A DNA stretch of 64,000 nt from Fistularia commersonii (GCA_037954325.1 JBBMNZ010000013.1:6966501-7030500); one strand, 5' to 3'. Positions 39,409 through 51,695 are shown, numbered from the stretch's first letter. Notes: generated by a model not told the origin, from the letters alone. Numbers and translations are program-made.

Positions 39409-39900
39409 TACATTACATTACAGTCATTTGACAGACGCTTTTATCCAAAGCGACTTACCAAAATTGCAATTCAATAACTGAAAATCCAAAGTCGTAGTCG
39501 TTATTCAGAAGTCACCACTCTGCCAAATAACCATCTCAAAAACATATGCATACATACATTCATTTCTTCGTTTTTTCTTTTTTTTGGGGTGGGGGGCTAA
39601 CTGACGCTTGGTGAAGAGGTACGTTTTCAGATCACGGCGGAAGATGAGTAGCGACCCCGCTGTTCTGACCTTTCCGGGAGTTCGTTCCACCACTGAGGAG
39701 CCAAGACCGAGAAGAGCAGAGACCGATGCGATCGGCAGCCAGAGGCTCGGAGTGATGGGGTGGCGGATCGGAGGGGATAGGAAGGGACATGTGGCTTGAC
39801 TGTATCCTGAAGATATGACGGGGCTGTCCCATTCACTGCCCGGTCGGCGAGCACCAGGGTCTTGAACTTGATGCTGGCGGCTACCGGGAGCCAGTGAAGG
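39409..39900 (-). mobile_element. L2-type LINE 3' end fragment (antisense)
   Basis: Read on the minus strand, 39900-39600 encodes a frameshifted reverse-transcriptase C-terminus. It runs LHWLPVAASIKFKTLVLADR, then NGTAPSYL, then APQWWNELP, and after a frameshift FRRDLKTYLFTKR, the usual end of L2/CR1-clade proteins. It is followed by the typical L2 tail, which reads AAGTCGCTTTGGATAAAAGC on the minus strand, and a TGTAA repeat at the 3' terminus (about 39409-39460). Only the last part of the element is present, as expected for a 5'-truncated insertion. The call rests on recalled family features. Confidence 0.85.
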
Positions 39901-40109
39901 TAAGTAAATTTTGAGAACTATTGCTTTACTTTACAATGAACACAAACATTAGAGAAGGGGTTCTGATTGACTTTTTTAACTAAGCATCACAACATCTTGG
40001 TGGGACAAATGTACTGGTATCCTGACAGCGAGAATAAAAACTGGAAGATACCAACCCAGGCCGCAAACCCTGCAGAGAAAGCTAATTTCAGCCGCTTGGA
40101 TTCATGACC

Positions 40110-40905
40110 TTGTTCTTTCGGTCATGACCCACAGCTTGTGACCATAGGTGACGGTAGGAATGTAGATCGACCGGTAAATTGAGAGCTTCGCCTTTTGGGT
40201 CAACTCTTTCTTTACCAGGACAGGTTCCGCGTTACTGCTGATGCCGCACCGAAAAGCCTGTCGATCGCCTGCTCCCTCCTTCCCTCTCTCGTGTACAAGA
40301 CCCCAAGATACGGAACTTTTCCACTTGGACGACGCCCTCCCTGACCCAGAGAGGGAACTCCACCTGTTTCTGGCTGAGAACTAAGGTCCTTGATTTGGTG
40401 GTGCTGATCCTCATCCCGACCGCTTTCAGCTGTGAACCACTCCAATGAGAGCTGGAGATCTCATCATGGTCTGATGATATCAACAGAACCACATCATTTG
40501 CAAAAAGCACAGTCCCAATCCTGAGGTCACCAAACTCCCTCAACACCCTGGCTGCGCCTGAAATTCCAACCTTAAACATTCTTAACAGAATTAGTGACAA
40601 AGGACAGCCCTGGCGGAGTCCTATCTTCACTGGAAAAAATTCTGACATACAACCAGCAATGCTAATCATGCTCTGCCCTTCCCAGCCGATGGCGGACCAG
40701 AATCTTCTTGGCACCTTCTGAAAGTTGTTCTCCATGGCCTCACCACTCCACCCATGCCAGAGATTTGTCTAAGCAACCACCACAGCTGTGTGTTGCTTGG
40801 TCGACCGGTACCTGTATACAGGCCAGAAAGGGTCGATAGGACTCCTTCTTCTGGTTGACAGAATCCCTCACTGCTGGGGTGGTTGTGTCTCAACTGGCAT
40901 CGAGC
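40110..40905 (-). pseudogene. Non-LTR retrotransposon reverse transcriptase fragment (antisense)
   Basis: The minus strand encodes part of a fish LINE polyprotein. From the 5' side (40905 downwards) there is a pre-RT segment with stops and frameshifts ending in GEAMENNFQKVPRRFW. It jumps abruptly to the second half of the RT domain: FFPVKIGLRQGCPLSLILL, the catalytic box LFANDVVLL, GMRISTTKSRTLVLSQ, and a C-terminal KAKLSIYRSIYIPTVTYGHK. A large middle part of the RT is missing between about 40690 and 40640. The active-site box reads FAND where FADD is expected, so one catalytic aspartate is lost. This is a dead, internally deleted copy. The exact clade is uncertain. Confidence 0.9.
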
Positions 40906-42244
40906 ACCTTACACATTCAAATATAAATTAGAATAATTAGAATCGCAAAGCAGGATGAGTCATACAACGTTTCTATTTGAAACTCCATGAATTGTGTTTG
41001 TATCACAATCAGGCTCTAGAAAATTTCGCTCAAATAAACCTTGAGGAAATAACTCATTTTTAAAATTCCATTGTAGTTCTACAGAGCTTGGTAGAACAGT
41101 ATTGCTTTCTCATTAGAGACCACAATCTCCTTGCAGTGGCAGATTGTCTTTTCATTGCATCAAAAGATTTATAACTTTTGTAAATCCTGCATAGACTGCA
41201 GATGACATCTGATGACACATCACAAACACTGAAAATGTAACCATTTTATTTCAGTGATTTTAAATGACATTTAACCTGTTTACAAACTCAAAGGCTGCAT
41301 TCTGCCCAGACTTCACATGGTATTTGTCACTGAGACAGAAGCCAAATTAAGACCTTAATGCAAATGACATGACAACCATATAATTTTAAACAAAAAAACA
41401 CTGTCCAAATGCACAAACAGCTATATCATACTCAGCTGACCTTATAACCAGTTGCGTAAGTCAGTTGAAATGAGGCAAATTATAGTTCATTTGTTATTAC
41501 TGTGCAACAGTATTTTGTTACCCCGGTTATATAATGCAGTGTCACGCAATTTCTTTATAGGTTTGCAGCTATGTCATAAGTCCTTAAATAAAATTGCTGA
41601 AGTTGGAGCAGAGAATGCTGAGAGCAGGATTTCATACCTGAAGGAAAGCTAAAATGATGATAGGGAAAATTATACTTTCTATTTTTGTTTTTCTTTTCTT
41701 CACCAAGCGGTGCAAAGAATGCATCACTTTAATCCAGGACCTCTCCTATATTCAATGAATACAGATGTTCCTTGTTCTAGTAAAGGTTAAAACAGCAGGG
41801 TAAAAAAAAGTGAATATTAATGTTATACATAATATTTGGCTTGGTTCACATTTGCCACCAAACCATGTTTAAGTTTAATCACTGGTTGTTCACTGGGGAG
41901 AGTGTGTGTATGCGTGAAAGACAGCAAGAGAGTCAGAGAGAGAGAGAGAGAGAGAAAAAGGGAAATTCCCATTGAAATTTTATTCGACTGACTTTCAACG
42001 TTTTTTTGCATCTGTGTAATCTATCCTGATAAGAAGCATCTGGTCAGTATTTGGCAAGGCAGTTTTTCCACAGCAGATGTTTTGTCTTGCCTAAGCAGGA
42101 AAAACAAAAGTCTGTGTGATACTGGCCCATTGTCACCCTGAAATGAATGGGGACACTTTTGCATGTTTTAAAGCCTGAAGTCAAAAGGATCTGCTGTCTT
42201 CGAGAACCGTGTGTGCATATTAGAATCTGTATTTCAGTATTCAG
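40906..42244. other. AT-rich spacer upstream of the atp11c promoter
   Basis: Non-coding sequence with no recognised exon. It contains a (GA)n tract at 41936-41955. No divergent gene start was recognised facing away from the promoter. Confidence 0.5.
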
Positions 42245-42440
42245 ATGACAGCGGATTGTGTGCATGCTTCTTCAAAGTTAGGCCTTACTTTTTTGAAGTC
42301 AGTTAAGGTCATCGTTTCAATCCGGTTCTCGCGAAGCCCGCTTTCAAGAACAGCCAAGTTATATGAGTCAGCGTTGACTGACACGGAACATCTCGTTTCG
42401 TATTCAGGAATGCTAAGCGATGCCGTAGTTCAACTCTTAG

Positions 42441-42460
42441 ACCACATTACCCAGAATACA
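42441..42460 (+). promoter_or_regulatory. ZNF143/SBS-like site
   Basis: ACCACATTACCCAGAATACA aligns with the recalled consensus ACTACAATTCCCAGAATGCA at most positions, including the invariant CCCAGAAT core. Such sites usually lie within about 200 bp of a transcription start, which suggests that transcription begins close by. Confidence 0.55.
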
Positions 42461-42525
42461 GTGTGGGGTGAAACTCACCGCACCTTCGCCGGGTGGAGCT
42501 TCCGAACGTGGGAACGTTTGTGGAG

Positions 42526-42563
42526 CTGCCGCTGCTGCTGCTGCTGCTGCTGCCACCGCCGCT
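42526..42563. repeat. (CTG)n / CCG trinucleotide tract
   Basis: CTGCCG is followed by seven or eight CTG units and then CCACCGCCG. It lies in the CpG-rich promoter/5' UTR region of atp11c. The polycysteine and polyglutamine open frames across it are artefacts. Confidence 0.9.
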
Positions 42564-43054
42564 GAAGTGAAAATTGGTTGACAGGGAGGCGAGGCGGCCG
42601 GACGGCGGGAATCCACGGAGAGAAGTTACTTTCCGGTGTGCGGCAGCTTCTGGGTCGGCGGCCGGAGGGGGAGGCTAGACTTGAGAGACGCAAATGAATC
42701 GCACAAGTCCCAGCAACAGGGCACACGGAGCGTCATGTCAGCGGCAGTTTCAGCCTTGAGCCAGGGGAAGAGCGATTAGTACACCGCAACGCGGAAAAAA
42801 AACTAGTCCGGGGGAAGAGAATGCGAATGGTGGGAAGACGCCGAAACCCAACACAATGGAAACGATGTAGCGTCACTGCCACATTTCATGTAACGTCATT
42901 TAGACTTAACGGTAGAGTAGAGAGTAGATAGCTAAGGCGTTAGCAGGCGCAATAACATAAATGTGAAGTTATTCTCCGGAGGAGCTGAAACAGAGCCGGA
43001 GGCGGATCCGGAGTGTTATCCGGCATTGCGAAATCAAAGAAGATAAACCAGAAG

Positions 43055-43081
43055 ATGCTACGGAGAGGACTGAACCGCTGG
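43055..43081 (+). CDS. atp11c: atp11c coding exon 1 (9 codons)
   Basis: This exon encodes MLRRGLNRW, the start of a P4-ATPase flippase, and ends at the donor GTATGG (43082) in phase 0. It closely resembles the recalled MFRRSLNRF-type N-terminus of one ATP11C isoform, and it joins in frame to exon 2 (FGGDERRV). The start is supported by A at -3, by an in-frame stop upstream (42986-42988) and by the adjacent CpG-rich promoter. ATP11C, with its CDC50A partner, is known to flip phosphatidylserine and phosphatidylethanolamine to the inner leaflet of the plasma membrane. This nine-residue piece is cytosolic. The exon is too short to identify alone, so the call depends on position, phase and similarity. 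Human has an alternative first exon, and other fish first exons could lie elsewhere. Confidence 0.8.
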
Positions 43082-46000
43082 GTATGGAAGACACATACAC
43101 ACACACATATTGACACACATACATACGGTTAGCTTGTGAAATACTGTTAGCGTTTTAAGTGACACGTCTGTGCCCTTTAATTACTCGAATTCTAGTCATT
43201 TCCGTGTTGCATCCTCGACGTTAACGCGTGAATGGGTCGTCGTGGGCGACACCGCGGCGCCACGCACACGGAGTGAGAGGATGAAGCAGCTGTTGACTTC
43301 ACTTCACCATCAGCCGGTTAGCTAACTGCTAGGCAAGTTCTTTGAGCCCAGGAAGTCACGACTAATGGAAGTTGAACCGAGCTGAACTCACTACCACACA
43401 CACACACACACACGATAAAGGGCGGGGTTGATTTAGAGGCAAATATTGTCCTGTGGGGATCCATGTGGTCTGTTTTAAAAAAAGCATCGTTAAGGATTAG
43501 CTAGTACTTTGTTGATCCCCATTGAGGAAATTTGAGAAGTTGCAACCAAATGAAATAGGATGTTTTTACTGGATAAACAATTGAAAAAAATGCTTAACGG
43601 GATATCCAAATAGCATTGGATTCCTTTGTTAGTCTAATCCAGTAACCGACTAATCATTTAAGGTATAACTGGTTTGTTATCTAGTTCGATACTGCTTTGG
43701 CAAAGTAATAAAGCCGTCACTGAAGTGACAACTTAGTCTTCTGAAAACTTGTGATGGACCAAATAAGACAAAAATACACCATATCCCTTTCTTTAACATC
43801 TGAGAGATGTACCCAAGCTGCAGTAAGTTGTTTGTAGAGAGAGATTATCAATGGCTAGATTACTGCAAAGCTGATCTATCTAATCTGTCCAAAAGTGTAA
43901 TTGATCACTTAAGTTGGCTCGAAACTGCGCTTCTCGTATTAGGAGAAAATATCTTGCACCTGTAGGTGAATAATGTCTGTGAGTAAACATTTATATGCTG
44001 CAAGAATATCAGCCTAATCATTTGGGCTTTTCGACTTTAAAATATGTTTACCTGTACTTCTGCCTGAAGATGTCAACTTAGCACTTTGAGGCAATGTCAC
44101 ATTCACAGTAAACAAATAAAAAAAACACGTTACTTCTTGTATAATATTCTGGTTCAGTTAACACCTGAAGGAAATATCCTGTGGCATATTTGAAAGTTAG
44201 AACTTCTCATTATGTTAAGTGTCAATTTATAACCGTAGAACCATCAGTAGATAATGTAGTGGCTGATCAAGGCATTGAAAGATGAACATTTGTTGCCAAC
44301 TGATGTCCAGTATCCATTCTCATCTCCCTCTGGTTTAAAAAGTGGGAACAGAGTAGGAAGGGATAATCCTTCTCTATAAATAAAAAAAAAAGAAAAGAAA
44401 GAAAAACATTGTATTTGTACAGCACCTATTCCGCTAGTCCAGAGGCACATAAAAGATCCAACAGAATTTTCCATTTCATGTTTTGTTTGTCCAGCAGTTT
44501 CTCATCAAAATTATTTATTAAAAAACAAAGAAAGAAATAGTTTCCTTGTTTTGAAGAAACAATTTGCAGACTTTACATATGAATTAAAAAGTGTTGAGAT
44601 TGATTACCTATGTAAAGCAAGATTTTTTTTTTTTTGATGAGACACCAGGAGATGAGCAAAAAATAGCACTGTACTTTGCAATATGTGCAAATACATTCAT
44701 CAGACATGGGCAATGATCAATAAATGTTTTATTTTAATTACCATGTTTCACCTTAAAAGAGCTGAATGGGATTGTCTCCTCTAGGTTGACCATATTTTAA
44801 ACAAAACAAAGAAAAACAACAAAAGCCTACAACCCTTTGACAACCATATTCTGACAAATGCTCAAAGCAACAGACTTTTTCATTCAGATGTATCCCTTTT
44901 GGGGGTTAGGAGATGTTGGTGGATTTGTGTAGTGTGCTCGAAGGGGCAGAATGCTACCTAAGCTGCAAAACAGCTTATTGCTTTGTTTGAGATTACTGGA
45001 GTCAAAGTTCCAAAATGGTTGGTCTCCACTTAGTTTTGATGTCTTCAATGCCCTTCTCAGCCTCTCTTGTGTAAGCAGAATGTGGTTTTTATTTCACTCC
45101 AGTCACTTGATAAACCCTAACACACACAAGTCACTGTGAATCAACTTGAAAAAAGTGTTTTTGTGAATCTAGTGTTAACAGGGATTTGCACAAAGGAACT
45201 GGGTATGTTAGAGACCATTTAAAGTTGGACTCATCTTTTGCTGACATTTGATTTCACATATACAGACCATCTGGGTAAACCAGAGAACATTTCAGGTTCA
45301 GTGCACATATGAAAGTGACTTAATGAACTGCACTAAGCACATGTTTTAGCAAAGTGGAGCCAGTGGATTGTACTTTCACTGAGTTGATGGTTCCTTTTTG
45401 GCATCATCAGCCTTTGCTACTAAAATTCAGTTTTCTACAGCGATAATAACCCAATGGTATAAACATCACAGATATATAGTATGAAAAAAAAAGAACCCTA
45501 AAATACTGATTCTGATAAGAAAATAGAGGTAGAATGAGTTAGATACTGATGAATTTTACATCAACACTTGCTTTTATATCTGTCTGGATCTTGACAATAA
45601 TTTTTTTATGTATAAAACAATACCTCACATTTATGCACAGAGCAGATTTGTCATTGCAAACTGGAGTGACTGTTGGGATTGGGGGAATAATGACTGCACA
45701 GCTTCAAGGAATGACTGTCATTCCACTGTCTGCTGATTTTTAGCCTCTCAAACTGATTTTTTATAGGCTTTTTCACAACAACTTTTTGCATCATCCGTTA
45801 CAAAAAATCCAATACTTTTTTAAATCTCAACCACATGAAATATAAAGAATGTGATTCTCAGTTATTTTAAACACTCAAATTGCCTCAAGACCTTAATAAC
45901 CTATGCAACAAGGTGACAGAGCAAAACAAAAGTACATGGCTTGAGGCATTTCACAGAGCCAAGGGTAATGTTACATAGGCAGCATTTTCATTGCGTGTTA

Positions 46001-47044
46001 CTTAGAAAAGGAAGGAGGCTTTTACTGGTAATGATGTTTGCTAATTGTCATCCCACCATTAAAACTTGTACAATGTGGAAGTGGATGTTGAAAATCAAAC
46101 AATGAAAGCATTGCCTCCTACATCCAAGGATTTAGGACAAAAAGCTCAAGGCAGGGACAATGAACAAACAGCCTATTTCCCCTTGATTCCAAAGCAAGAT
46201 TGTGTTTGTTCAGAGCCAACATTAGGTGTCTGAACTTACAGTCGGCTTATCAGTTGGCTGTGTCAACAATGAAATTGTACCTTAGCCCAAAATCCGGAGC
46301 AGCCATCAAAATTCATAAGTAAATGTTTGTTGTCTTGTTTTACCAATCACATATTCCAGCTGCTATTCCAGCCTAAATGCCTGAAATGGCCAGCCAAAAG
46401 TGTGATTTTGCCAATTCAGAGTGTAGTCCAAACATCTTTTCTAAATCCATACCCCTTTTTTTTTTAAATTGATAGGATTATTTAAATACTCACCAATTTT
46501 ATATTCATTTGATATTTTCTTCTGATTGCTTGTCTTCATTGTGATAACCATCATAAAGGGCAAAAAACTGGTGTCAAATCATAACTAAGATTAATGGTGC
46601 TCCATCTGCCCCTGGCCCCAGAGGTTAGGTGCCTTCTCCACTGGGTATGACAGAACATACTGTAAATAATGCTGGGCATCAGTCAGTAAAATGGACTTTG
46701 CTACAGCACAGTTTTACAGAAAATGTGACAAGAAGAAGACATCATGGCAGTCCAGCAGATACAAAGCAGCAAAGGAAAAGCTAACATCCTGCAATTAGAA
46801 GGGCGCCTGTTTAGATTAATGTGATGTGTGGCTCATCAAAAAATTGATGTGTTTTTTTTTTTTTCCAATTATGCCAGTATCACATATCTGCCACAAGATT
46901 GCTGTTCTCATTTTTTTTAACCTCGCAGACTAGCCTTAAACAGTGAATACACTGCTTAACAGTCAAACTGCAATGCTGTGTGGTCTCAGGTTTACCTGCT
47001 GAGGGGGAAAAACACTTTTGAGTTCGTGGCCCAGGGAATTCTGT
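43082..47044 (+). other. atp11c intron 1, first part
   Basis: CpG-rich sequence continues to about 43330 and then becomes AT-rich. A (CA)n tract lies at 43395-43413. A short fragment at about 43508-43545 (CTTTGTTGATCCCCATTGAGG context) resembles the 3' tail of fish retroposons. No further exon is recognised. Short T and A runs are common. Confidence 0.55.
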
Positions 47045-47156
47045 GGAATGTAATCAGAATCAGAAGCAGAAAAAAAACAATTGGTTCCCGGGGGGCAATT
47101 GGGGAGCACATGGGGTAGCAACAACAAATTGTGAACAACAAAAAATATATGGGTTG

Positions 47157-47239
<83 letters not shown>

Positions 47240-47600
47240 GGCTCGTATTGCGATGAGGGGTTTGCAGGGTTGGTGGTAATAGAAGAGTTGGACAGCTTTG
47301 GGGACAACGGTTGCTCCTCTCTGGGTTTTGCAGGCGGGTTAGCAAAGTCTGCGACCTGATGGAAGCCACTCGAAGGCCGGGTTTAAGATGTGGGACTGGT
47401 CTTAGAGAATCTTTTGGCTGTTTTTAAAATTTTACTGTCATGGAAGCAGGAGAGAGTTCTGCAGGGGGGGTGGCCATTTATTTTGGAGTAGACAAAGGTG
47501 GTGCGCTCCAGGCAATTCCTGTCGTGTTAGGTGATGGAATGGAACCAGCAGGTGAAGGAGAAGGTCATTATGTTCTCAATGAAGGCTTAATAGAACTTGG
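47045..47600 (-). mobile_element. Degenerate retroposon-like segment with long (CA)n
   Basis: The left edge has AATCAGAATCAGAAGCAG followed by an AATTGGTTCCCGGGGGGCAA-type motif, like the AGAATC-repeat plus 'TTTATTAATCCCGGGGGAAATT' tail of common fish retroposons read in antisense. The right part (about 47470-47590, up to CTCAATGAAGGCTTAATAGAA) resembles the body of the same class. A CA tract of about 79 bp (47158-47236) sits inside. The family is recalled, not verified. Confidence 0.45.
47158..47236. repeat. Long (CA)n microsatellite in atp11c intron 1
   Basis: An uninterrupted CA tract of about 79 bp. Open frames of histidine-threonine or valine-cysteine across it are artefacts. Confidence 0.95.
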
Positions 47601-48785
47601 ATCAGCGGTATCTGTCTAACATTCAAGGAGTTAATGATATCAAACTCTGATCTTACATGGATATAAAATCTACGCCATCTCCATTGATGATGATGAAAAA
47701 CATTTCCTTTCAAACTCATTGTTGCAAAGAAAGAAATGTAATAACACATGGCAGTATATTTAGAATTACAATTACAGGGTAATGTGACTCGAGCATTAAG
47801 ATAATAGCATTTTAAGCCTTTGGTTTCCTCCACCTATATTACCTGCCTTTTTAAAGGTCATCTGTTTGTTTTATTACCTTTCTTTTGCACAACTCAGTCA
47901 TGAGTGGATTGTTTGAATGTGAAAAACCATCTGCAAGACCAGGTTTATAAATGCTAGCCTTTACTGCCTCTTTATCATCCTCTCATGCACAAGTAACCTG
48001 TTGTCACAATTGAGTTGAATTCCCCACAGGGGACGTGAGCAGTATAGATATTGGCTGCAAATAAATAGAAGCAATATAATAATTATACTGTCTGACCCTC
48101 CTCCTGGACGGTCTCTTAAGTGTTGCCAGATCAGCTGATTTTTCTGCTTCTAGAGAGGATTGCTGCTGTATTTTCTCTTTGCTGTGAGCTGTAAATAATA
48201 TTTTGTGCAGAGCAGCCATCCTCAGATGCACAGTGTGCCGTTATCTCAGACTCTCTGCCTCCTTATTCACACCACATTTCTCTTGCCAAGAGGGAAGAAG
48301 AAAAGCTAGTAACTGCTCAAAACCAAAAGCCACCATGAGGCCTCATGGTCCTCATTCGGCTCTCAAGCGACGATGCACTGTGCCATTAAAGCCCATGTGT
48401 CATTGTTGCAAGATGCTTGTTTGAAAGAGTGGGGTCGGCCTTATTCATCAGTGGTAAGGTGGGGTGGGGATCTCAAGAGGTTATAAAGCTCTGACTCGAA
48501 TGCAAAAATCACACAATTACCTTTGATGTTAGTTCAAGCCCTTGAAGGCAGCTATGTGATCTGGGAGAGGTGGAGGCTGGAGGAAATGCGATAGTATTCA
48601 TTGAGGAAGCTCCTGCCTTACTGGCAAGAATAACACATACACACACACAGACAAACTCCACAAAACAGCACATGCATCTGTTTTTCTTACTGTAGTAATT
48701 AGATGTACTTTTGCTCAGTCCAAATGAAATTTCTGAAGGTAGCCTAATCCTTTAAAACCAGAAAAGGAGGGCTCCACAGGTGTTT

Positions 48786-48820
48786 TTATTTTATGCTCTA
48801 CACTGTCGAGCATAAAATAA
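48786..48820. repeat. Perfect 13-bp inverted repeat (hairpin)
   Basis: The arms 48786-48798 (TTATTTTATGCTC) and 48808-48820 are exact reverse complements with a 9-nt loop, and wobble pairs extend the base by about 3 bp. In the intron transcript this would be a stable short stem-loop, shorter than a typical pre-miRNA. Confidence 0.75.
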
Positions 48821-51660
48821 GAGTTGTGAGTCAACACCTACGTCACAAATATTTCTTGCTGTAGAGTCTACATCAATAAATTCTCGTGACATTGGTGTTG
48901 AGTCATAACTTTCATAAAGATTGGTCAGCTGGTCTGAGTTTCGAAAATATTCCAAAATAGAGAAATATGTCAGAACCCTGGTTTAAAGGCTCTCGAAAGA
49001 GGAATGGAAATTTTTATTTCAGACATCTTGAAGAAAGAAGTAATTCCAACAAGGTCTGTTTACTGTGGCTTGTCCAAGCGTCCTGCATTCCTCTTCTTTT
49101 TTTACAATGATGTAATTCTATTTTGCCCAATTAATTGTCCACAAGAATTTAGCCCTGTAATCGATTAAGTGCATCGCTAATTGAGCACATGTGTAGCCAT
49201 GTTAGCTTAACAAGATACAATGTCAGACAATGTGAGACACAGACATGGTTCTCAAAAAACATCAATGCCACTCAGCTGAATGCTAGCACAAATTATTCTG
49301 CGACCATTGGTTCTTCAAATGGCAGCTGGAATTGAGTCTTGACATGTAACGTAATCTCACTAAAATCATGAAATATCACTATGCACTTTATACTATATTT
49401 AAGAGTCCTGATAAAAATGTTGCTGTTTGCTCATTTGAAGGCATGTATTTTTCTTGTGATACAAGTAACTGAGATTTTTGGGGTCCCTGACCACCTCTGT
49501 TACTGTTGTCCTAGTAAACAAATCTCAACACATCCTTAGTGTGTTATGATCTGTATTTAGAGCGACTTTCGATTTGATCAGTCAAGATTCATCTTACTGC
49601 CAGATATCAAAAGGGAGATGAAGGTGGGGTCAAAGTTGCACTCAGTTTGACATTGTTGCTTGAACTTTGCTGCACAATGATGCACTTACATCTGCGTCTA
49701 ACCTAAACACTTAACAGCCCTGACCTGAAAAGAGAAGTTTTTAATGTATGGGTATTACAGGTCAGAAGTTAATTTCCTCCTTTTATGTAAGAGCCAAAAC
49801 TCTGCAAAACAGTATCACAGGCTGTTTATGGGCACATACAGATCTTTGATGTATGCATACAAACCTTTACTCATGCAAGATTCACAGCAATTTAAGACAA
49901 TGTTTTAATTGTTCCTCTTCGTTACTTTTTTCATCTAGCATGTCAGTATTTGAATAAGTGTATCAGATAATACCCTGTGCTTTTCATCATTTTTATTATC
50001 TTCCTAGTTTTCTAATGTTTTCTCCAAAATGTTTTCATTCTTTTTTCTTGTGTGTTTGAATCTGCTTTAATTTCAATCTGGCTGCCACTTATTCATGTCT
50101 ATGGGCAGCTAGACGCACCTGTTGGAAACATGTAAAAAGTCTTTTAAGCTGCTGACTTAAGAATCCTTGAACAGATTTGCCCCTCTCATGGGAAGTCAGT
50201 GTAAGAGTGCATCTAAAGGCCACAGACTATGTACTGGGTATGAAGCACCAGTTGATTTATTAGGCCAGTTTGATTAGGAGCTAGAGATGTGTATTGATTC
50301 TAGCTGCTCAGTTTTGCTCCCATTAGTCTTGCACTGTGAGCTGGCTGCTGAAGAGAATTGCTAAACTCTTATGTCTTCCCTCTTCTGTCTGGTTGTCTAC
50401 AATCTGCCAAATCATGATACCAAAGCTAAGGCAGGTACTTCACAACACGGAAGAGGACAATAAACATATTACCGCTGAATGTTTTACGCAAGGCAATGCA
50501 ATGAAAAAGGCAAATTACCGAGAAGGGTTGTGAGTAAACCTGTCATCATTGAAACAGTTGATACTAATTTGAAACAAGGGGGATACCTCTAGTCTTTTTC
50601 TATGTCTCCATCTCACATTTCTGTGTTCACCTCATGGACACAGTTTAGGGTTTGTGTTATGATTAAAAATTGTAGTAGTAGGATCAGATATATACCAGGG
50701 AAGGGGGCATGGATGGCTTTTGTGGCAAACTTGCACTTCCTTTTAAAGGCTAGGTTGAATTCTCAGTTTGTAAGCCTAAATAATTTATGCTGCTTCATAT
50801 ATTTTGAATTCCCTCCTCATTGCTCCTCCCATTCTTGACCCATGTATCCAGGCTAGAGGTACTCAGATGCATTCTCATCAATATATTTATAAATGCTCCT
50901 CTAGAACATTTCTGTGCCGTGCCAACTTAAGCTTTACCGAGTATTGTTTGTGTCTGTGTGTGTCTTGGTCTATATTGTATGTATGTGTGTGTGTCTAACC
51001 ACAGAAGGAGGAGTGGAGCCTGCGTCTATAATGTTTAATTATAGCAGTATCTCATTGCCACCTGAAAATAGAAGGTACTTGCAGATGTTGAGATGAGGAT
51101 GGAGGGCGTTCGAGTATTTCCTGTTCCTATTTCTATGTGGTTAGTGCTCAAAAGAAGTCTGAACCTAACTCAACCATGTCCACCTAACTAGAAGACAAGG
51201 TGGAAATTGACTTTTTCCCATCAGGATCTCCATGCAGCATTGAATGATGAGTAATCAATGTACAAATATGGCATGTGCAGCCTAATGCGTTATTATGTAA
51301 TTAGAAGAGATGCAGTTGACTGGAAGATTTAGTGTATACTATACAATGACTTTGCGAGTAGCCAAGATAAAACCTGACATGGGGCCTGGATTATTTAAAT
51401 TGCTACAATTGCATTGTAGTGGGGAAAAAAAAAATCTAATTTCAGAACATACATCTCAAAAGGCATATCTGGCGTTTGTTTTGCACAAAAATAGTTCAGA
51501 GAATGTGTGCACTTGCCGAGAAAAACCACATTCCATTTATGGCTACACCACTTTAAATTCTCTTTAATTATAGATCAAAGTGTGACTAGACCACAGTTGA
51601 AATGTCCTCCCTTTTCTGGCTCTTAGAGGATAAAACATTTCCCCTCAAACAGTTCATGTT

Positions 51661-51695
51661 CTATTTATTTATTTATTTATTTGTTTACTTACTTA
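51661..51695. repeat. (ATTT)n tetranucleotide repeat
   Basis: Tandem ATTT units that decay into ACTT units on the right. Confidence 0.85.

Larger units (their letters stand above)
42300..43054 (+). promoter_or_regulatory. atp11c: atp11c CpG-rich promoter and 5' UTR region
   Basis: The sequence changes from AT-rich to CpG-rich about 0.7 kb ahead of the atp11c start codon. Promoter-type sites include the palindrome TTCTCGCGAA (42326-42335). ACCACATTACCCAGAATACA (42441-42460) closely resembles the ZNF143/SBS consensus. There is an inverted CCAAT box (42573-42577), and a CRE-like ACGTCA (42893-42898). No TATA box is evident, as usual for a housekeeping promoter. The transcription start cannot be fixed from sequence, and I would look between about 42450 and 42950. 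An in-frame stop at 42986-42988 precedes the start codon with no intervening in-frame ATG, so the last part is 5' UTR if no splice intervenes. Confidence 0.65.

Noticed and set aside
42245..42726. Open frames with poly-Cys and poly-Gln over the CTG repeat
   Set aside because: Repeat-driven frames in a CpG-rich promoter, with no similarity to a known protein.
46963..47369. Open frames of 114 and 125 codons with Cys-Val runs
   Set aside because: Produced by the long CA microsatellite at 47158-47236.
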